NCBI RefSeq assembly: GCF_023284045.1
Contig: NZ_JAKIKQ010000010.1
Coordinates: forward strand, 1 to 64,000
Reading direction: 5' to 3'
Source: Shewanella kaireitica
GTDB taxonomy: Bacteria > Pseudomonadota > Gammaproteobacteria > Enterobacterales > Shewanellaceae
Length of the DNA: 64,000 nucleotides
A program made the translations under genes and the position numbers. The number at the start of each line of letters is the position of its first letter. The first letter of the stretch is position 1. The notes beneath the pieces were generated by a model, which saw only the letters and a list, made by a program, of their open reading frames with translations, was not told where the DNA came from and ran no database searches. Of this stretch, positions 36,182 to 45,566 are shown in pieces.

Positions 36182-37027
36182 ATGGGTTCGGTCACCACTA
36201 AAAAGCACACCAATGGTCTTGAATATGTTGAAATAAACACAGCTCAATGTAAGGCTAGAATTTTTCTACAGGGTGCGCAAATTGACTACTTTGAACCAGT
36301 AGGAAAAGAACCTCTGTTATGGGTTTCAAGTGCCGATGATTATCAAGTTGGAAGTGGTATTCGCGGCGGAGTACCAGTATGTTGGCCATGGTTTGGTATG
36401 AGCCCTAATCCAGGGTTTCCTCAGCACGGATTTGCTCGAACCAGTATATGGACACTCGACTCAGTAAAAATGCTAGATGATGCTGTCGAAGTAAAGTTTA
36501 CCCTACCTATTTCTGACTCTGATAGGCAATACTGGCCCCACGATACCAGTGTTGAGTTGCTATTTCGCCTTAGCGAAACCTTGTCAGTGAGTCTAACAAA
36601 TACTAACCATGGTGATTACGAAGTCAGCTTGACCCAAGCGCTGCATAGCTATTTCCCTGTTGAAGATATCCATCAATTAACGGCAACTGGATTTTCAGGT
36701 TCAAAGTACATCGAATTTGGCAAAGGTCCTTTTAATCAACCTCAAGATGACGTTGATTTTAACCGTGAAACAGACAGAGTTTATACCAACCTTAGTCCTG
36801 TACAACTACTTCATACCACTAAAGGGATTATAGAGGTCAGCCGCGAGAATAGTCATAGCGCGGTATTATGGAACCCTTGGATAGATAAATCACAACGATT
36901 ATCGCGTTTTAATGATGATGATTACTTGTCTATGGTCTGCCTTGAAGCTGCGAATGTGCTTGAAGACCAAGTGACACTTGCGCCAAGAGGAAGCCATACA
37001 TTAACAACGCATATTCGCTGGAAGTAA
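36182..37027 (+). CDS. yeaD: D-hexose-6-phosphate mutarotase (YeaD family)
   Basis: 281 residues of the aldose-1-epimerase superfamily. Family marks are GGVPVCWPWFG (about 61-71), FPQHGFAR with a catalytic-site His, the second His in LTQALHSYFPV, and the late base Glu in SMVCLEAANV. The enzyme interconverts alpha and beta forms of glucose-6-phosphate and similar sugars in the cytoplasm. Length is normal. In many relatives it lies beside gapA, but here its neighbours are an acyl-CoA dehydrogenase and a repeat element. A 9-bp hairpin follows the stop at 37041. Confidence 0.92.
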   Translation: MGSVTTKKHTNGLEYVEINTAQCKARIFLQGAQIDYFEPVGKEPLLWVSSADDYQVGSGIRGGVPVCWPWFGMSPNPGFPQHGFARTSIWTLDSVKMLDDAVEVKFTLPISDSDRQYWPHDTSVELLFRLSETLSVSLTNTNHGDYEVSLTQALHSYFPVEDIHQLTATGFSGSKYIEFGKGPFNQPQDDVDFNRETDRVYTNLSPVQLLHTTKGIIEVSRENSHSAVLWNPWIDKSQRLSRFNDDDYLSMVCLEAANVLEDQVTLAPRGSHTLTTHIRWK

Positions 37028-37040
37028 TAAATACGAGTAG

Positions 37041-37073
37041 CGACATCGAAAGCAATTAGGCTCATCGATGTCG
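37041..37073 (+). terminator. Hairpin after yeaD, possible terminator
   Basis: Perfect 9-bp arms CGACATCGA / TCGATGTCG with a 15-base loop, 13 bases past the stop. No T tract follows, so the terminator role is uncertain. Confidence 0.4.
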
Positions 37074-37300
37074 ATATCATTAGGGGCGATTGATAATTAT
37101 TGGCTGAAGACTTCCCTTCTCTGCCATCACAACCATCTGTCCACCCGCACCGAAAAAGCGATACCAGCCGTACCAAAGTATATACATCCGAGATGTAATA
37201 TCGCGGCTATCGCATTTAATATACCAGCTATCATTAGCGTATCTATCACCCTTAAATTGTGTCAGTCCACCTACAATTAGCTAAAACGCAAGATCTATTA

Positions 37301-37627
37301 TACCAATTGCATTAAAAGTTTGACCATTCAGCGGGAATTCAAAACGCTGTAGGCAAGTATTGGGGCTTGAGCTAATAGTTATTCTCGGCTCTGGCATCCT
37401 GCTTCGCTCTACCTTCTAAATCCATTTAGTCGTATATCCAAATCCCATAGCGAAGCATACAGCGTTTTGCCAATTTGTTTAACCTCAGCCGCACTACGTG
37501 AGCCCCTCAGTCTTTCCACTTCTGCTTTGCATTGGCTTAAAAGGGAATAACCATTTCTTTACCAATGCGCTTTGAATTGAAAAGGCTGAGGGGCTCTGAA
37601 CTGGTCAAATACTTAATGCAATTGGTA
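37301..37627. mobile_element. MITE-like non-autonomous element, 327 bp
   Basis: Terminal inverted repeats start TACCAATTGCATTAA (37301-37315) and end TTAATGCAATTGGTA (37613-37627), perfect for 15 bp. They continue imperfectly for about 18 more (AGTTTGACCATTCAG against ATTTGACCAGTTCAG). TTA lies directly outside both ends (37298-37300, 37628-37630), a possible target duplication. Inside are three more inverted pairs: CAAAACGCTGTA (37340) / TACAGCGTTTTG (37458), GCTTCGCT (37401) / AGCGAAGC (37449), and GAGCCCCTCAG (37500) / CTGAGGGGCTC (37586). They form two side-by-side stem structures. No transposase frame is present. Confidence 0.75.
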
Positions 37628-37883
37628 TTACGTCTGCTAGCACAAGCCCAAGACTCTATATCGCTACCTTTGAAGACGCTAAATTCAGGTTATCTATCAA
37701 GCCATAACGCAGCTAACAAGTCAGAATAGTTCTAAAGACAACGGCTGTCATTTCAATAAATAGCCGCTTAAGTCATTGATAAACTGTTCAGAGCTTTAGA
37801 TAAGGTGCTAGAATCTGCCCTATAAACCAAAGACACATACCATTTAACAATTCAAATTAAATCAACGTAAGAGAGTGCTATAA

Positions 37884-40800
37884 GTGCAGGCCGCTACAAA
37901 AAAATTTAGCTATAAAGCTCGACGCTTGTTACTGATTTTCTTTGGTATGATGTTGTGCGTACTTATCATCTCGGCGCTTTACATTAGCTTCAATTACCAA
38001 CGGTTAACGCTTTCGTTGGCAAATCATTTTTTGCAACCCTATCAAATAGAGCTTAAACAACTCAGTGTTAAACCACTTTCCTTGACTCATTTGCTGGTGC
38101 CACAAGTATCATTAACTGTTAATGACAGCGACGTTAAAATAACTGAACTAGAGATAACCCTTTTACCAGAAGCAAAGCTATTAGATTTGGGTATTGATGA
38201 TCTGCAATCCTTGTCGGCCAAAAATGTTGACGTGCAACTAAGCCCTAATATATTGCGCCAATCAACGGCTAATAGTGATACGTCAAACCCGACAATAGCA
38301 CTCGATTTTGCAGCATTACCTGAGATTGAAATAGATCAAACCCGGTTCACACTAAAAGGAATTGCAGCCGAAAGGCTAACCATGTCATTGGCGAATCTAA
38401 CACTTGATAAAAGTGGCCGTTTTAACAGCCAAATTGCTCATAACAATGCTTCAGTATTTAGTTTAGATGCGCAACTTTCGTCAAACCTCTGGCAAGCTAA
38501 AACCCAAATAAATTTTGACGAATTACAAGCTTTAACGGCAAATATCTACACAGCAGAGTCTCAGCTGTTCCCAATAAATAGCGATATAGTGACTGAAAAT
38601 GACAAACACACCAGCAGTTTGCTAGGTCCTTTATATCAACTTCAAGAGATGTTGCACTCACAGCAGATTAACCTCAGTGGACGTTTAGATTCAACCATGA
38701 GTCTGGCCTTAAAATCAGGACAATTACAATCTACACATCAGTTGAACCAATTTAGTGTTGAGCTAAAAAGCCTTGCAGATCTCACTTTAGCACCTTCTAC
38801 TTTGCCAATTAGAGCATCTCTGGTAAATAACCAACCAAAACCGCTCAACTTACAAGCAACAAATAGTGATTCAACTCAATCGTTGGTTTTTGCTTTAAAC
38901 GGACACATTGCGGATCTGCAGCTAACCGTTCAACCTTTTGAGTTAGTTGCCGCGCCTTCTAAGCAGCAACTAACAGATATATTGCACCGTCTTAATGATG
39001 CGCCTTTCGAAAAGGCATTGAGCAATCTTTATAATGTAATGTCGATTGAAGATAAGCAAGCAAACGTCATCGCGCCACAGCTGCGCATCGCGGTTAACAC
39101 GCCAATAAACTATAAACTGCAAGACAAATCTATATCGACCAAACTCATGTCGATTAATTTATTGCAGAGCAAACTTGCTGTAAATGTGGATATATCAGAG
39201 TTCAGTTACTCTGTTAGCCCTCAAAATATCCAACAAAAAAATGATTTTAAAGTCGCCTTTAATTGGCAAGTGCAGGCAAACCACCAGCAAAATATTCTGC
39301 TTAATTCCCTATGGCCAACATTAACGACACTGCCCTATGACATCGCTATAGATAATGCCGCAATTGAACTTCAGGGGATATTTACCGCTGCAGTTACCGA
39401 TGGAAAACCAAGCTACAGTGTCAATATTGCTCCTCAAGCATTGCAATTGACTCAGGGAGTCACTCTGTCTAACAATGCTTACAACATAAATGCTGTAATG
39501 CCTCGAGTTAACGCCAGCATAAAGAAAACTGAACTAGAACTAGTGACTGCAGCCGAGTACCATTTAGAACAGGGAAAAACGACACTAATCATTCCTGAAA
39601 TTCGCTACAAGCTTGAGGATGGTCTTCTGACCCAGCAATATAGTGATTCGCAGAAAACTCATTATCAATTAGAAGTAGCCTCAGCCCTCGTGGCGCTACA
39701 AAATCCTACGACATTGACAATGTCGTCTTCTAAATCACCAACCTTTACCACCCAATTATTGCATCAAACACTGTCAAATGGGCTCAATTGGTCACTAGTT
39801 CAAGTCGAACTAGATAAGTCTACAGTAGTGCTCTCAGGTAAAAAGAAACGCAAGATAGATAAAAAACTGTTGCACTTAGAGCAAGTAAATTTGACGCAAG
39901 CTATACAGCTTAAATCGGCAGAACTCTACACTCAGGAGGATTGGTGGATTAATGATATAAACCTTTCCAGCCAGCATTCTTATTCACCTCGACATAGTCA
40001 GTTTAATCGCTTTAACCTCAAAGGAGATTGGCAATTTAACAGTGAATTTGAACCTATTATCGCTTTTTTAAGTCAGACGGAGTCACTCCCAGAATCGATT
40101 ATTCTTAATGGCAATACTGCTCTTGATGTGCAATATCAGCTTAAACGCGATAACGATACGCAATTCTTACTAACATTTGAGCCAAATGTTACCAATATAG
40201 AAGGTAGCTTTGCCAACTTACCCTTTGAAGGCGGCGCTATAAATACTCAGTGTCACTATCAATGGCAGCAGACACGGAATAAAAATAGCAGTAGTAACTT
40301 TAAGTGCGACAATATAGAACTGGTTTTGCAGGCGTTTAATCCAGGTGTGTTAATCACTGACATTGCAGCAGAAGCCACATTATCATTTAGTACTGACTCA
40401 AGTTTATCATCGCCTCATATAACCACTGATGAAGCCAATAATTTAGCCTTACCAGCTGAAATTTTCGGCGTTAAACAAGCCTCTGTGAGGCTGACTGCCA
40501 AAGGCGATCTACTTGACGGGCAATTATTGATCCCACAGTTTAAATTAAGTTTGAAAAAGCCCTCTTCTGCGTACTTCGTCCTGCAGCACATTAACTTGGA
40601 AAAGCTACTGGAAATCCAACCACAAGTAGGTATCTACGCGGATGGGATCTTTGATGGCGTTTTACCCATTACGATTGAAAATGGGAAAGCAGAGGTTAAA
40701 GGCGGGCAATTAGCAGCGAGATCGCCAGGAGGGGTGATTGCCGTCTCAGGTAACCCTGCTGTAGATCAAATGCGCTTGAGCCAGCCTTACTTGGAATTCG

Positions 40801-41027
40801 CCTTTTCGGCGTTGGAGCATTTAGAATATTCACAACTTTCAAGTAGTTTTGATATGGACACTCTCGGTGATGCCATACTTAAGGTCAATGTAAAAGGTCG
40901 AAGCAAAGGCATCGAACGTCCAATTCATCTAAACTATTCTCAAGAGGAGAACATGCTGCAACTTCTAAGAAGCCTACAAATTGGTGACAACTTACAAAAC
41001 CAAATTGAAAACTCTATACAACAGTAA
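37884..41027 (+). CDS. ydbH: YdbH family envelope protein (AsmA-like intermembrane phospholipid transporter)
   Basis: 1047 residues from a GTG start, with GAGAG eight bases upstream. One N-terminal membrane anchor (about 15-37) is followed by a very long periplasmic region rich in beta strands, typical of the AsmA-like bridge proteins. The conserved end of the family is visible (GIFDGVLPITIENGKAEVKG, then RSPGGVIAVSG). YdbH, with TamB and YhdP, is one of the proteins that carry phospholipids between inner and outer membranes in E. coli. It forms a complex with the lipoprotein YnbE, assisted by YdbL; both genes follow directly here. The operon therefore identifies the protein even though its sequence diverges. 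Confidence 0.9.
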   Translation: MQAATKKFSYKARRLLLIFFGMMLCVLIISALYISFNYQRLTLSLANHFLQPYQIELKQLSVKPLSLTHLLVPQVSLTVNDSDVKITELEITLLPEAKLLDLGIDDLQSLSAKNVDVQLSPNILRQSTANSDTSNPTIALDFAALPEIEIDQTRFTLKGIAAERLTMSLANLTLDKSGRFNSQIAHNNASVFSLDAQLSSNLWQAKTQINFDELQALTANIYTAESQLFPINSDIVTENDKHTSSLLGPLYQLQEMLHSQQINLSGRLDSTMSLALKSGQLQSTHQLNQFSVELKSLADLTLAPSTLPIRASLVNNQPKPLNLQATNSDSTQSLVFALNGHIADLQLTVQPFELVAAPSKQQLTDILHRLNDAPFEKALSNLYNVMSIEDKQANVIAPQLRIAVNTPINYKLQDKSISTKLMSINLLQSKLAVNVDISEFSYSVSPQNIQQKNDFKVAFNWQVQANHQQNILLNSLWPTLTTLPYDIAIDNAAIELQGIFTAAVTDGKPSYSVNIAPQALQLTQGVTLSNNAYNINAVMPRVNASIKKTELELVTAAEYHLEQGKTTLIIPEIRYKLEDGLLTQQYSDSQKTHYQLEVASALVALQNPTTLTMSSSKSPTFTTQLLHQTLSNGLNWSLVQVELDKSTVVLSGKKKRKIDKKLLHLEQVNLTQAIQLKSAELYTQEDWWINDINLSSQHSYSPRHSQFNRFNLKGDWQFNSEFEPIIAFLSQTESLPESIILNGNTALDVQYQLKRDNDTQFLLTFEPNVTNIEGSFANLPFEGGAINTQCHYQWQQTRNKNSSSNFKCDNIELVLQAFNPGVLITDIAAEATLSFSTDSSLSSPHITTDEANNLALPAEIFGVKQASVRLTAKGDLLDGQLLIPQFKLSLKKPSSAYFVLQHINLEKLLEIQPQVGIYADGIFDGVLPITIENGKAEVKGGQLAARSPGGVIAVSGNPAVDQMRLSQPYLEFAFSALEHLEYSQLSSSFDMDTLGDAILKVNVKGRSKGIERPIHLNYSQEENMLQLLRSLQIGDNLQNQIENSIQQ

Positions 41028-41109
41028 TAAATTGATTGGCGAAATAGCTAAACCTGTTTACTCTAGGCTTCTATATACACTGCCATTATCACAAAGTAAG
41101 GATAAGTCA

Positions 41110-41310
41110 TTGAAGATATTTAATATCCCGAAAAAAACTCTGAGCATGCTCATTGCACTATATGCCCTAATGGGTTGTAGCCCTACGGTCAAAATAGAGC
41201 CACCGGATAAGCCTATCGTGATAAACCTCAATGTAAAAATTGAGCATGAAATCAAGATTAAAGTAGACAAAGAACTCGACGAACTTCTCGCCGATGATGA
41301 GTTATTTTAA
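41110..41310 (+). CDS. ynbE: YnbE family lipoprotein
   Basis: 66 residues from a TTG start with AAGGA eight bases upstream. The signal ends LYALMGCSP with the lipid-attached Cys. The short mature part (PTVKIEPPDKPIVINLNVKI) is typical of YnbE. The frame stays open far into ydbH, but only this start gives a lipoprotein signal. In E. coli YnbE sits in the outer membrane and extends the YdbH beta-sheet bridge. It lies between ydbH and ydbL, as in Enterobacteria. Confidence 0.85.
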   Translation: MKIFNIPKKTLSMLIALYALMGCSPTVKIEPPDKPIVINLNVKIEHEIKIKVDKELDELLADDELF

Positions 41311-41334
41311 CCCAAGGATAAGAAGGAGCGATTA

Positions 41335-41655
41335 ATGAAATCAAAAATACTAGTTCTGTTTGCTGGGCTGCTACTTAGCTTCAATGCCTTGGCTATTTCT
41401 CTACAAGATGCTAAAGCACAAGGGTTAGTCGGAGAGCAAACTAATGGATATCTTGGTCTGGTTAAATCCTCAGCAGAGGCAAAGACGCTGGTCAGTTCGG
41501 TTAACGCTAAGCGTAAATCTCACTATCAGAAAATAGCCAAGAAAAACAATATTTCACTGAATGATGTCGCCAAATTAGCTGCAGAGAAAGCGATTAAGGG
41601 CACCAAAAAAGGCCAATACATTCAAACAGCCAGTGGTAAGTGGGTCAAGAAGTAA
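41335..41655 (+). CDS. ydbL: YdbL family periplasmic protein (DUF1318)
   Basis: 106 residues with a cleavable signal peptide (MKSKILVLFAGLLLSFNALA). The mature domain has the DUF1318 pattern: SLQDAKAQGLVGEQTNGYLG, a helical middle with VNAKRKSHYQKIAKKN, and the basic ending. YdbL helps balance YdbH-YnbE complex formation in the periplasm. AAGGAG precedes the ATG. A terminator 33 bases downstream ends the three-gene unit. Confidence 0.92.
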   Translation: MKSKILVLFAGLLLSFNALAISLQDAKAQGLVGEQTNGYLGLVKSSAEAKTLVSSVNAKRKSHYQKIAKKNNISLNDVAKLAAEKAIKGTKKGQYIQTASGKWVKK

Positions 41656-41688
41656 CGTTATGACTTCGGTTATCATATAACCGTCATT

Positions 41689-41715
41689 AAAAAGCCCGTT
41701 ACATACGGGCTTTTT
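41689..41715 (+). terminator. Rho-independent terminator of the ydbH operon
   Basis: AAAAAGCCCGT / ACGGGCTTTTT with a TACAT loop. A second small hairpin, CGGTTAT-CAT-ATAACCG, precedes it at about 41667-41683. Confidence 0.88.
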
Positions 41716-41733
41716 AATGCATTTTTTGGGTGA

Positions 41734-42900
41734 CTACTCGTCAGCACCGCTGTGAGCTGGCGCACTCACTAAGGGTTTCGTTTCGCCCTTAGCTTCATAG
41801 CTACCAATGCTTATGGCTTCTTTATCTCGACCGTCTTCGCTTTTAAGCCAAGTAATAAACAGCTCATACCAAATAGCGAGAACCACAGCACCTAGAAATA
41901 AGCCGATTATCCCTGCGGTGATCATACCGCCGATAGCACCAATCAAAATAACAGGCATAGGCACATCAACACCGCGTCCCATTAACATTGGCTTTAAGAA
42001 GCTGTCAGAGACCCCGGCAATTAATACCCAAACGGTAAATATTGTCGCTGGCGTAGAGTCATGCGTTGAGAAAACATAAAATATCAATGGTAAGACGACC
42101 AATAACGGTGGCAGTTGCGCAATGCCCAAAATGAACACAATAAAGGTAAATAAACCGGCAGCAGGAATACTAAAGGTAAATAGTGCAGAACCTATTAATA
42201 TAGCTTGGATAAACGCTACACCGACAACACCTAGTAATACACTTCGAATTGTCGCTGCTGTTAACGTTGCCCACTCTTCACCATGCTTGCCAACGACTTT
42301 AACAGCCACAGTGCCCACTGCGGCAGCAGATTTCTCAGCATGTGCCATAAAGCCACCAGCTATTGCTAACGAAACGATGAACATCACTAATGTACCTACA
42401 CCGCTGCCTAAAACCCCAGCCATTGTGCCTACCGCTGATTTAATTTGTGGTAAAAAGTGCATGACTGCTTTTTCAAGATTGGTTGAAAAAAGTGCCCAGG
42501 CATCAAACAGCTTATCGCCGACCAAAGGGATATCTGCAATCTTTTGCGTTGGCCCCGGGATTCTAATCTCACCTGATTGCAAAACCGCAATAGTGTGGCT
42601 AACGCCCTCAAATATTGAGCTAGATACTAATATAAACGGCGTAATGAGCAGAATAATACTGCCCAATGCCAAAATAGTCGCCGCGAGTCCCCGCCGTCCT
42701 TTCAACGTCCGCTCGAGTTTTTGAGTCAAGGGCATCAGTGCCACCGCAATAATCGCTCCCCATAAAACGGGAATAACGAAAGGCTTAATAATGTCATAAG
42801 TCCAAACGATTAAAATAAACAACAAACCAATACGAATGGCTGACTCCATCATATTGGTTATAAAAAGCTTGCTTTGACTGTGCTGCATTGGATTTTCCAT
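41734..42900 (-). CDS. AI-2E family transporter (YdiK/PerM-like)
   Basis: 388 residues. The architecture is that of the AI-2E/PerM family: two N-terminal helices (about 20-85), a periplasmic or amphipathic middle region, and a later block of five or six helices (about 150-350). Family segments WGAIIAVALMPLTQKLERTL and PMLMGRGVDVPMPVILIGAI are present. Members export or move diverse small molecules, and some take part in Na+(Li+)/H+ antiport; the name from autoinducer-2 is historic. The ATG is preceded by AGGA at eight bases, and the stop of the upstream channel gene lies one base before it, so the two are translationally coupled. Confidence 0.85.
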   Translation of the reverse strand: MENPMQHSQSKLFITNMMESAIRIGLLFILIVWTYDIIKPFVIPVLWGAIIAVALMPLTQKLERTLKGRRGLAATILALGSIILLITPFILVSSSIFEGVSHTIAVLQSGEIRIPGPTQKIADIPLVGDKLFDAWALFSTNLEKAVMHFLPQIKSAVGTMAGVLGSGVGTLVMFIVSLAIAGGFMAHAEKSAAAVGTVAVKVVGKHGEEWATLTAATIRSVLLGVVGVAFIQAILIGSALFTFSIPAAGLFTFIVFILGIAQLPPLLVVLPLIFYVFSTHDSTPATIFTVWVLIAGVSDSFLKPMLMGRGVDVPMPVILIGAIGGMITAGIIGLFLGAVVLAIWYELFITWLKSEDGRDKEAISIGSYEAKGETKPLVSAPAHSGADE

Positions 42901-42901
42901 A

Positions 42902-43579
42902 TTAACGGTCCTGTTCTGAGACTTTTTGAGCCAGTCCAGCGCTCACCAAACTTGCAACCACAATTGCCATATAAAACACACCTGCAATTGCTTCTAAATA
43001 TACAACAACCTGCGCAAAAGGCGTATTAGGGCTAATATCGCCATAGCCCAAAGTCGTTAGTGTTACAAAACTAAAATAAGCCATCTGTGAAAAGTTTTGG
43101 CCCCAAGCCCCTTGGTCTATTCCGCCAAATGCGCTTGGAGAAAAAGCTAAGATCAACAAATAGACTAAAGCCCACTGTAATCCAAGTAATAGAAATAGCG
43201 CTATCGAACCCACCACCTTGTTACTATCGACTGAGCCAGAAAACAAAATTTGCCTGCAAATAGAGCTAAATGTGCCCCAAAAAAAAGCAAACATTAGCAG
43301 TAACATCATTAAGTTGAGGTGGGGAATGAACACTAATTTTTTAAGTACAACCAAAGCAATCCAAATGACGATCAATATCTGCATAAAGCGCTTCCAGCTC
43401 TTATCAACCCCTAAACTCACCACACAGACTAAAAAGGTCACCGCAATGATCCCCTCAAGGATAGACTCCACCATCCCCGCTGCCACACTTTTAATTAGCG
43501 AAGCGCTCAGCAGCATGATCACCAGCGCAGCGGTCATATAGTAAAAATTGTTATCTTTACTTATCTTTCGTTCAATCAA
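42902..43579 (-). CDS. Two-pore-type potassium channel family membrane protein
   Basis: 225 residues with about six hydrophobic segments. Near the C-terminus is the pore loop FVTLTTLGYGDISPNTPFAQ, with the TLGYGD selectivity filter of K+ channels, followed by a final helix. No RCK/TrkA-N regulatory domain follows. It should pass K+ or act as a low-specificity ion channel of the PF07885 class. Its stop lies one base before the AI-2E transporter start, giving a two-gene operon. Confidence 0.88.
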   Translation of the reverse strand: MIERKISKDNNFYYMTAALVIMLLSASLIKSVAAGMVESILEGIIAVTFLVCVVSLGVDKSWKRFMQILIVIWIALVVLKKLVFIPHLNLMMLLLMFAFFWGTFSSICRQILFSGSVDSNKVVGSIALFLLLGLQWALVYLLILAFSPSAFGGIDQGAWGQNFSQMAYFSFVTLTTLGYGDISPNTPFAQVVVYLEAIAGVFYMAIVVASLVSAGLAQKVSEQDR

Positions 43580-43887
43580 TCGATACGGTCCTTAAATGCA
43601 TTGGTTCTAGGTATTCGCTTACCTTTAAACATCGCACAAATTTCTTATAGGTCAATGTTTAATCTGACATAAATGCGGAGTTAAATTTAACGCACCTACA
43701 GCTAGCCACGGAAATAATTAACAGAATACTTTTACAAGCCTCAACTTTGTGAAAACAGCACAAAGACAATTTTGTCAAAGCTCTCAAGGCAATGAGGCTA
43801 ATTCTAAGTCATTGTGTTCAATAAAAATAAAGGCCTAAGGTGAAAACCTTAGGCCTTTATTTTTTCTAACTTTAAACAAGTTCGTCA
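43580..43887. other. Intergenic region with terminator
   Basis: Holds the promoter region of the K+ channel gene and the bidirectional-looking hairpin at 43825-43866. Nothing else was recognised. Confidence 0.5.
43825..43866 (-). terminator. Strong terminator of the CadC-like regulator gene
   Basis: AAATAAAGGCCTAAGG / CCTTAGGCCTTTATTTTTT, a perfect stem of about 15 bp with a 6-base loop, 20 bases beyond the regulator stop. The A/T flanks on both sides make it functional on either strand. Confidence 0.88.
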
Positions 43888-45423
43888 TTAATTTTTATCT
43901 TCTACAACAGACTCCAGCTGGCTTTGCAGCTTGAGTCTCATTTTGCTCAAATCACTATAAAACAACAGACTTTCTGCAATATCCAACACTCTGGGTGTAC
44001 CTGATTCATGCAAGGCTTGATAGTAGAACTCCTCAGCCGATGCTGGGTTACCAAAGGACTCTGCCAATTTAGCCCTCAAAATAAACGTCATAATTGTATT
44101 GTGTGTATGAGGGATTTGATTCAGGTATTGCACCGCTTCGATGGGCAGATCTTTAGATAATGCATATAGAGCCATCGCTTCGTAGACTTTAAAAGATTCG
44201 GGTGAATCCGTAAGCAACGGTAAAACCTTCTCAAAATCACTGTTAAGCGCATTAATACTATCAATTGATAAGTTTGACTTTCCTAAATACGCTATTGCCA
44301 TGTTGTAGGTATAATTCATAGATAACAGGTAATGGCTTGTAGGGTCCATTTCTAACGCTTTCGCCAATAAATCAATCGCATCAAACTGCTTATCATAACT
44401 ATGTAAAGTACCAATCACCTCAAGTGACAAGGCTAATGCCTTTGGATCAGATGGCATTTCGCGTAAAACCAGATCTATTTCAGATTTGGCAATATCAATA
44501 TTAAAAGCATCGAGCACATCATCTATCATCAACTTTATGCTGTGTTTTAAATGCTCTTCACTGATAGGGTACTTTCTATCTAGATGTTGGTAATTAGATA
44601 TTTTGTTAAAGTATTCAATATTCACATAATCGATACCGTTTTCCCGAGTGACAATAAAAGACAACTTTTTGGCTGCTATCGAATGATCTTTTGGATTAAA
44701 GGAAACTCGATAATTAACATTATATTTAAGATATTCAATAACCTTAAAAATAATTCCATTCTGTAAAGAAGCGTTATCAAGCGAATTATCAATCGATGCC
44801 TCAATAAATCTAGGCTCTAAAGCGCCATAAACAACCGTTTCTACTGATGGCTGTTTGGCAATATCTGCACGATTGAAAAACACCACCACAACAACCATAG
44901 CAATCAAAGCTCCGACCATCGCCAGTAAGCTAGTAAAGCGTAAACTCTTTGCTGGTTTTACAGCAGTATCGGGGTTTTCATCTTCATTAATTTGCTTGGG
45001 GGGAACTTTTTCCTTAGCCGTAACGTTGCTCTTTTGCTCAGTATTGACCTCTAATATCTTAGGCGTAGCGCTTTGGATTGTTGGCGCAGGCTTATCTTCA
45101 TTGATCACCTCGACGTCAGTATCAAGCTTATAGCCACGCTTAGGAACCGTGATTATATACCCTTGTAAATGTTGATTATTAGTCTTAAGTATTTTTCGAA
45201 GCTCGAAAATGGCTTGGGTAATGACTTGATCGGTAAGGATAGAGCCTTTCCATACATGGTCGATGATTTCATCACGACTCAGTGTTGTTCTAGGGTTGTC
45301 ACAAAGAAAAAGTAGCAGGTTGGACAAACGATTGTCGATTAGGATCTCTTGCTCATCGAGAACAAGCCTATTTTCATGGGGTACAAAAAACCAATTATCT
45401 ATCCTATAACTTTGCTTTTGCAT
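43888..45423 (-). CDS. Membrane-anchored winged-helix regulator, CadC/ToxR-like
   Basis: 511 residues. The N-terminal 100 residues are an OmpR/PhoB-type winged helix (NRLSNLLLFLCDNPRTTLSR, then DEIIDHVWKGSILTDQVITQ and TVPKRGYKL). A Lys/Pro/Glu-rich linker follows (about 105-145), then a single membrane helix (about 148-170, SLLAMVGALIAMVVVVVFF). The roughly 340-residue periplasmic part becomes TPR-like helical repeats towards the end (DAIDLLAKALEMDPTSHYLL). This is the layout of CadC-type one-component regulators, which sense signals across the membrane. Targets are unknown; the adjacent secreted-protein genes are candidates by position. Start: the first ATG, at 45423. Confidence 0.9.
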   Translation of the reverse strand: MQKQSYRIDNWFFVPHENRLVLDEQEILIDNRLSNLLLFLCDNPRTTLSRDEIIDHVWKGSILTDQVITQAIFELRKILKTNNQHLQGYIITVPKRGYKLDTDVEVINEDKPAPTIQSATPKILEVNTEQKSNVTAKEKVPPKQINEDENPDTAVKPAKSLRFTSLLAMVGALIAMVVVVVFFNRADIAKQPSVETVVYGALEPRFIEASIDNSLDNASLQNGIIFKVIEYLKYNVNYRVSFNPKDHSIAAKKLSFIVTRENGIDYVNIEYFNKISNYQHLDRKYPISEEHLKHSIKLMIDDVLDAFNIDIAKSEIDLVLREMPSDPKALALSLEVIGTLHSYDKQFDAIDLLAKALEMDPTSHYLLSMNYTYNMAIAYLGKSNLSIDSINALNSDFEKVLPLLTDSPESFKVYEAMALYALSKDLPIEAVQYLNQIPHTHNTIMTFILRAKLAESFGNPASAEEFYYQALHESGTPRVLDIAESLLFYSDLSKMRLKLQSQLESVVEDKN

Positions 45424-45566
45424 CTAATGCCCTAACATCCTGTCTCTTTAGGATTATACTAGGCCGTTTTGAGCAAAAATCAACAACCTAACTAAGCCCC
45501 AGGAATATTGTTCATTCAAACTTTTCTTAGGGCAAAGCCTGCATGCTCACTATTAAACGTTACCGA

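Larger units (their letters stand above)
37028..37883. other. Long intergenic region with MITE-like element
   Basis: 856 bases between yeaD and ydbH. It contains a perfect CGACATCGA / TCGATGTCG hairpin (37041-37073), the MITE-like element at 37301-37627, and the ydbH promoter region after it. No gene was recognised. Confidence 0.6.

Noticed and set aside
37068..37280. 70-codon plus-strand ORF between yeaD and the MITE-like element
   Set aside because: No ribosome site, signal or domain, and irregular composition; it overlaps the yeaD downstream hairpin.
42429..42611. Other short frames within the transporter and RND genes
   Set aside because: All lie inside confident genes in a different frame with no independent support.
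42122..42724. 200-codon plus-strand frame antisense to the AI-2E transporter gene
   Set aside because: It lies wholly inside a well-supported membrane-protein gene and has a Pro/Thr/Ala-biased composition typical of antisense of hydrophobic codons. It has no ribosome site and no recognisable domain.
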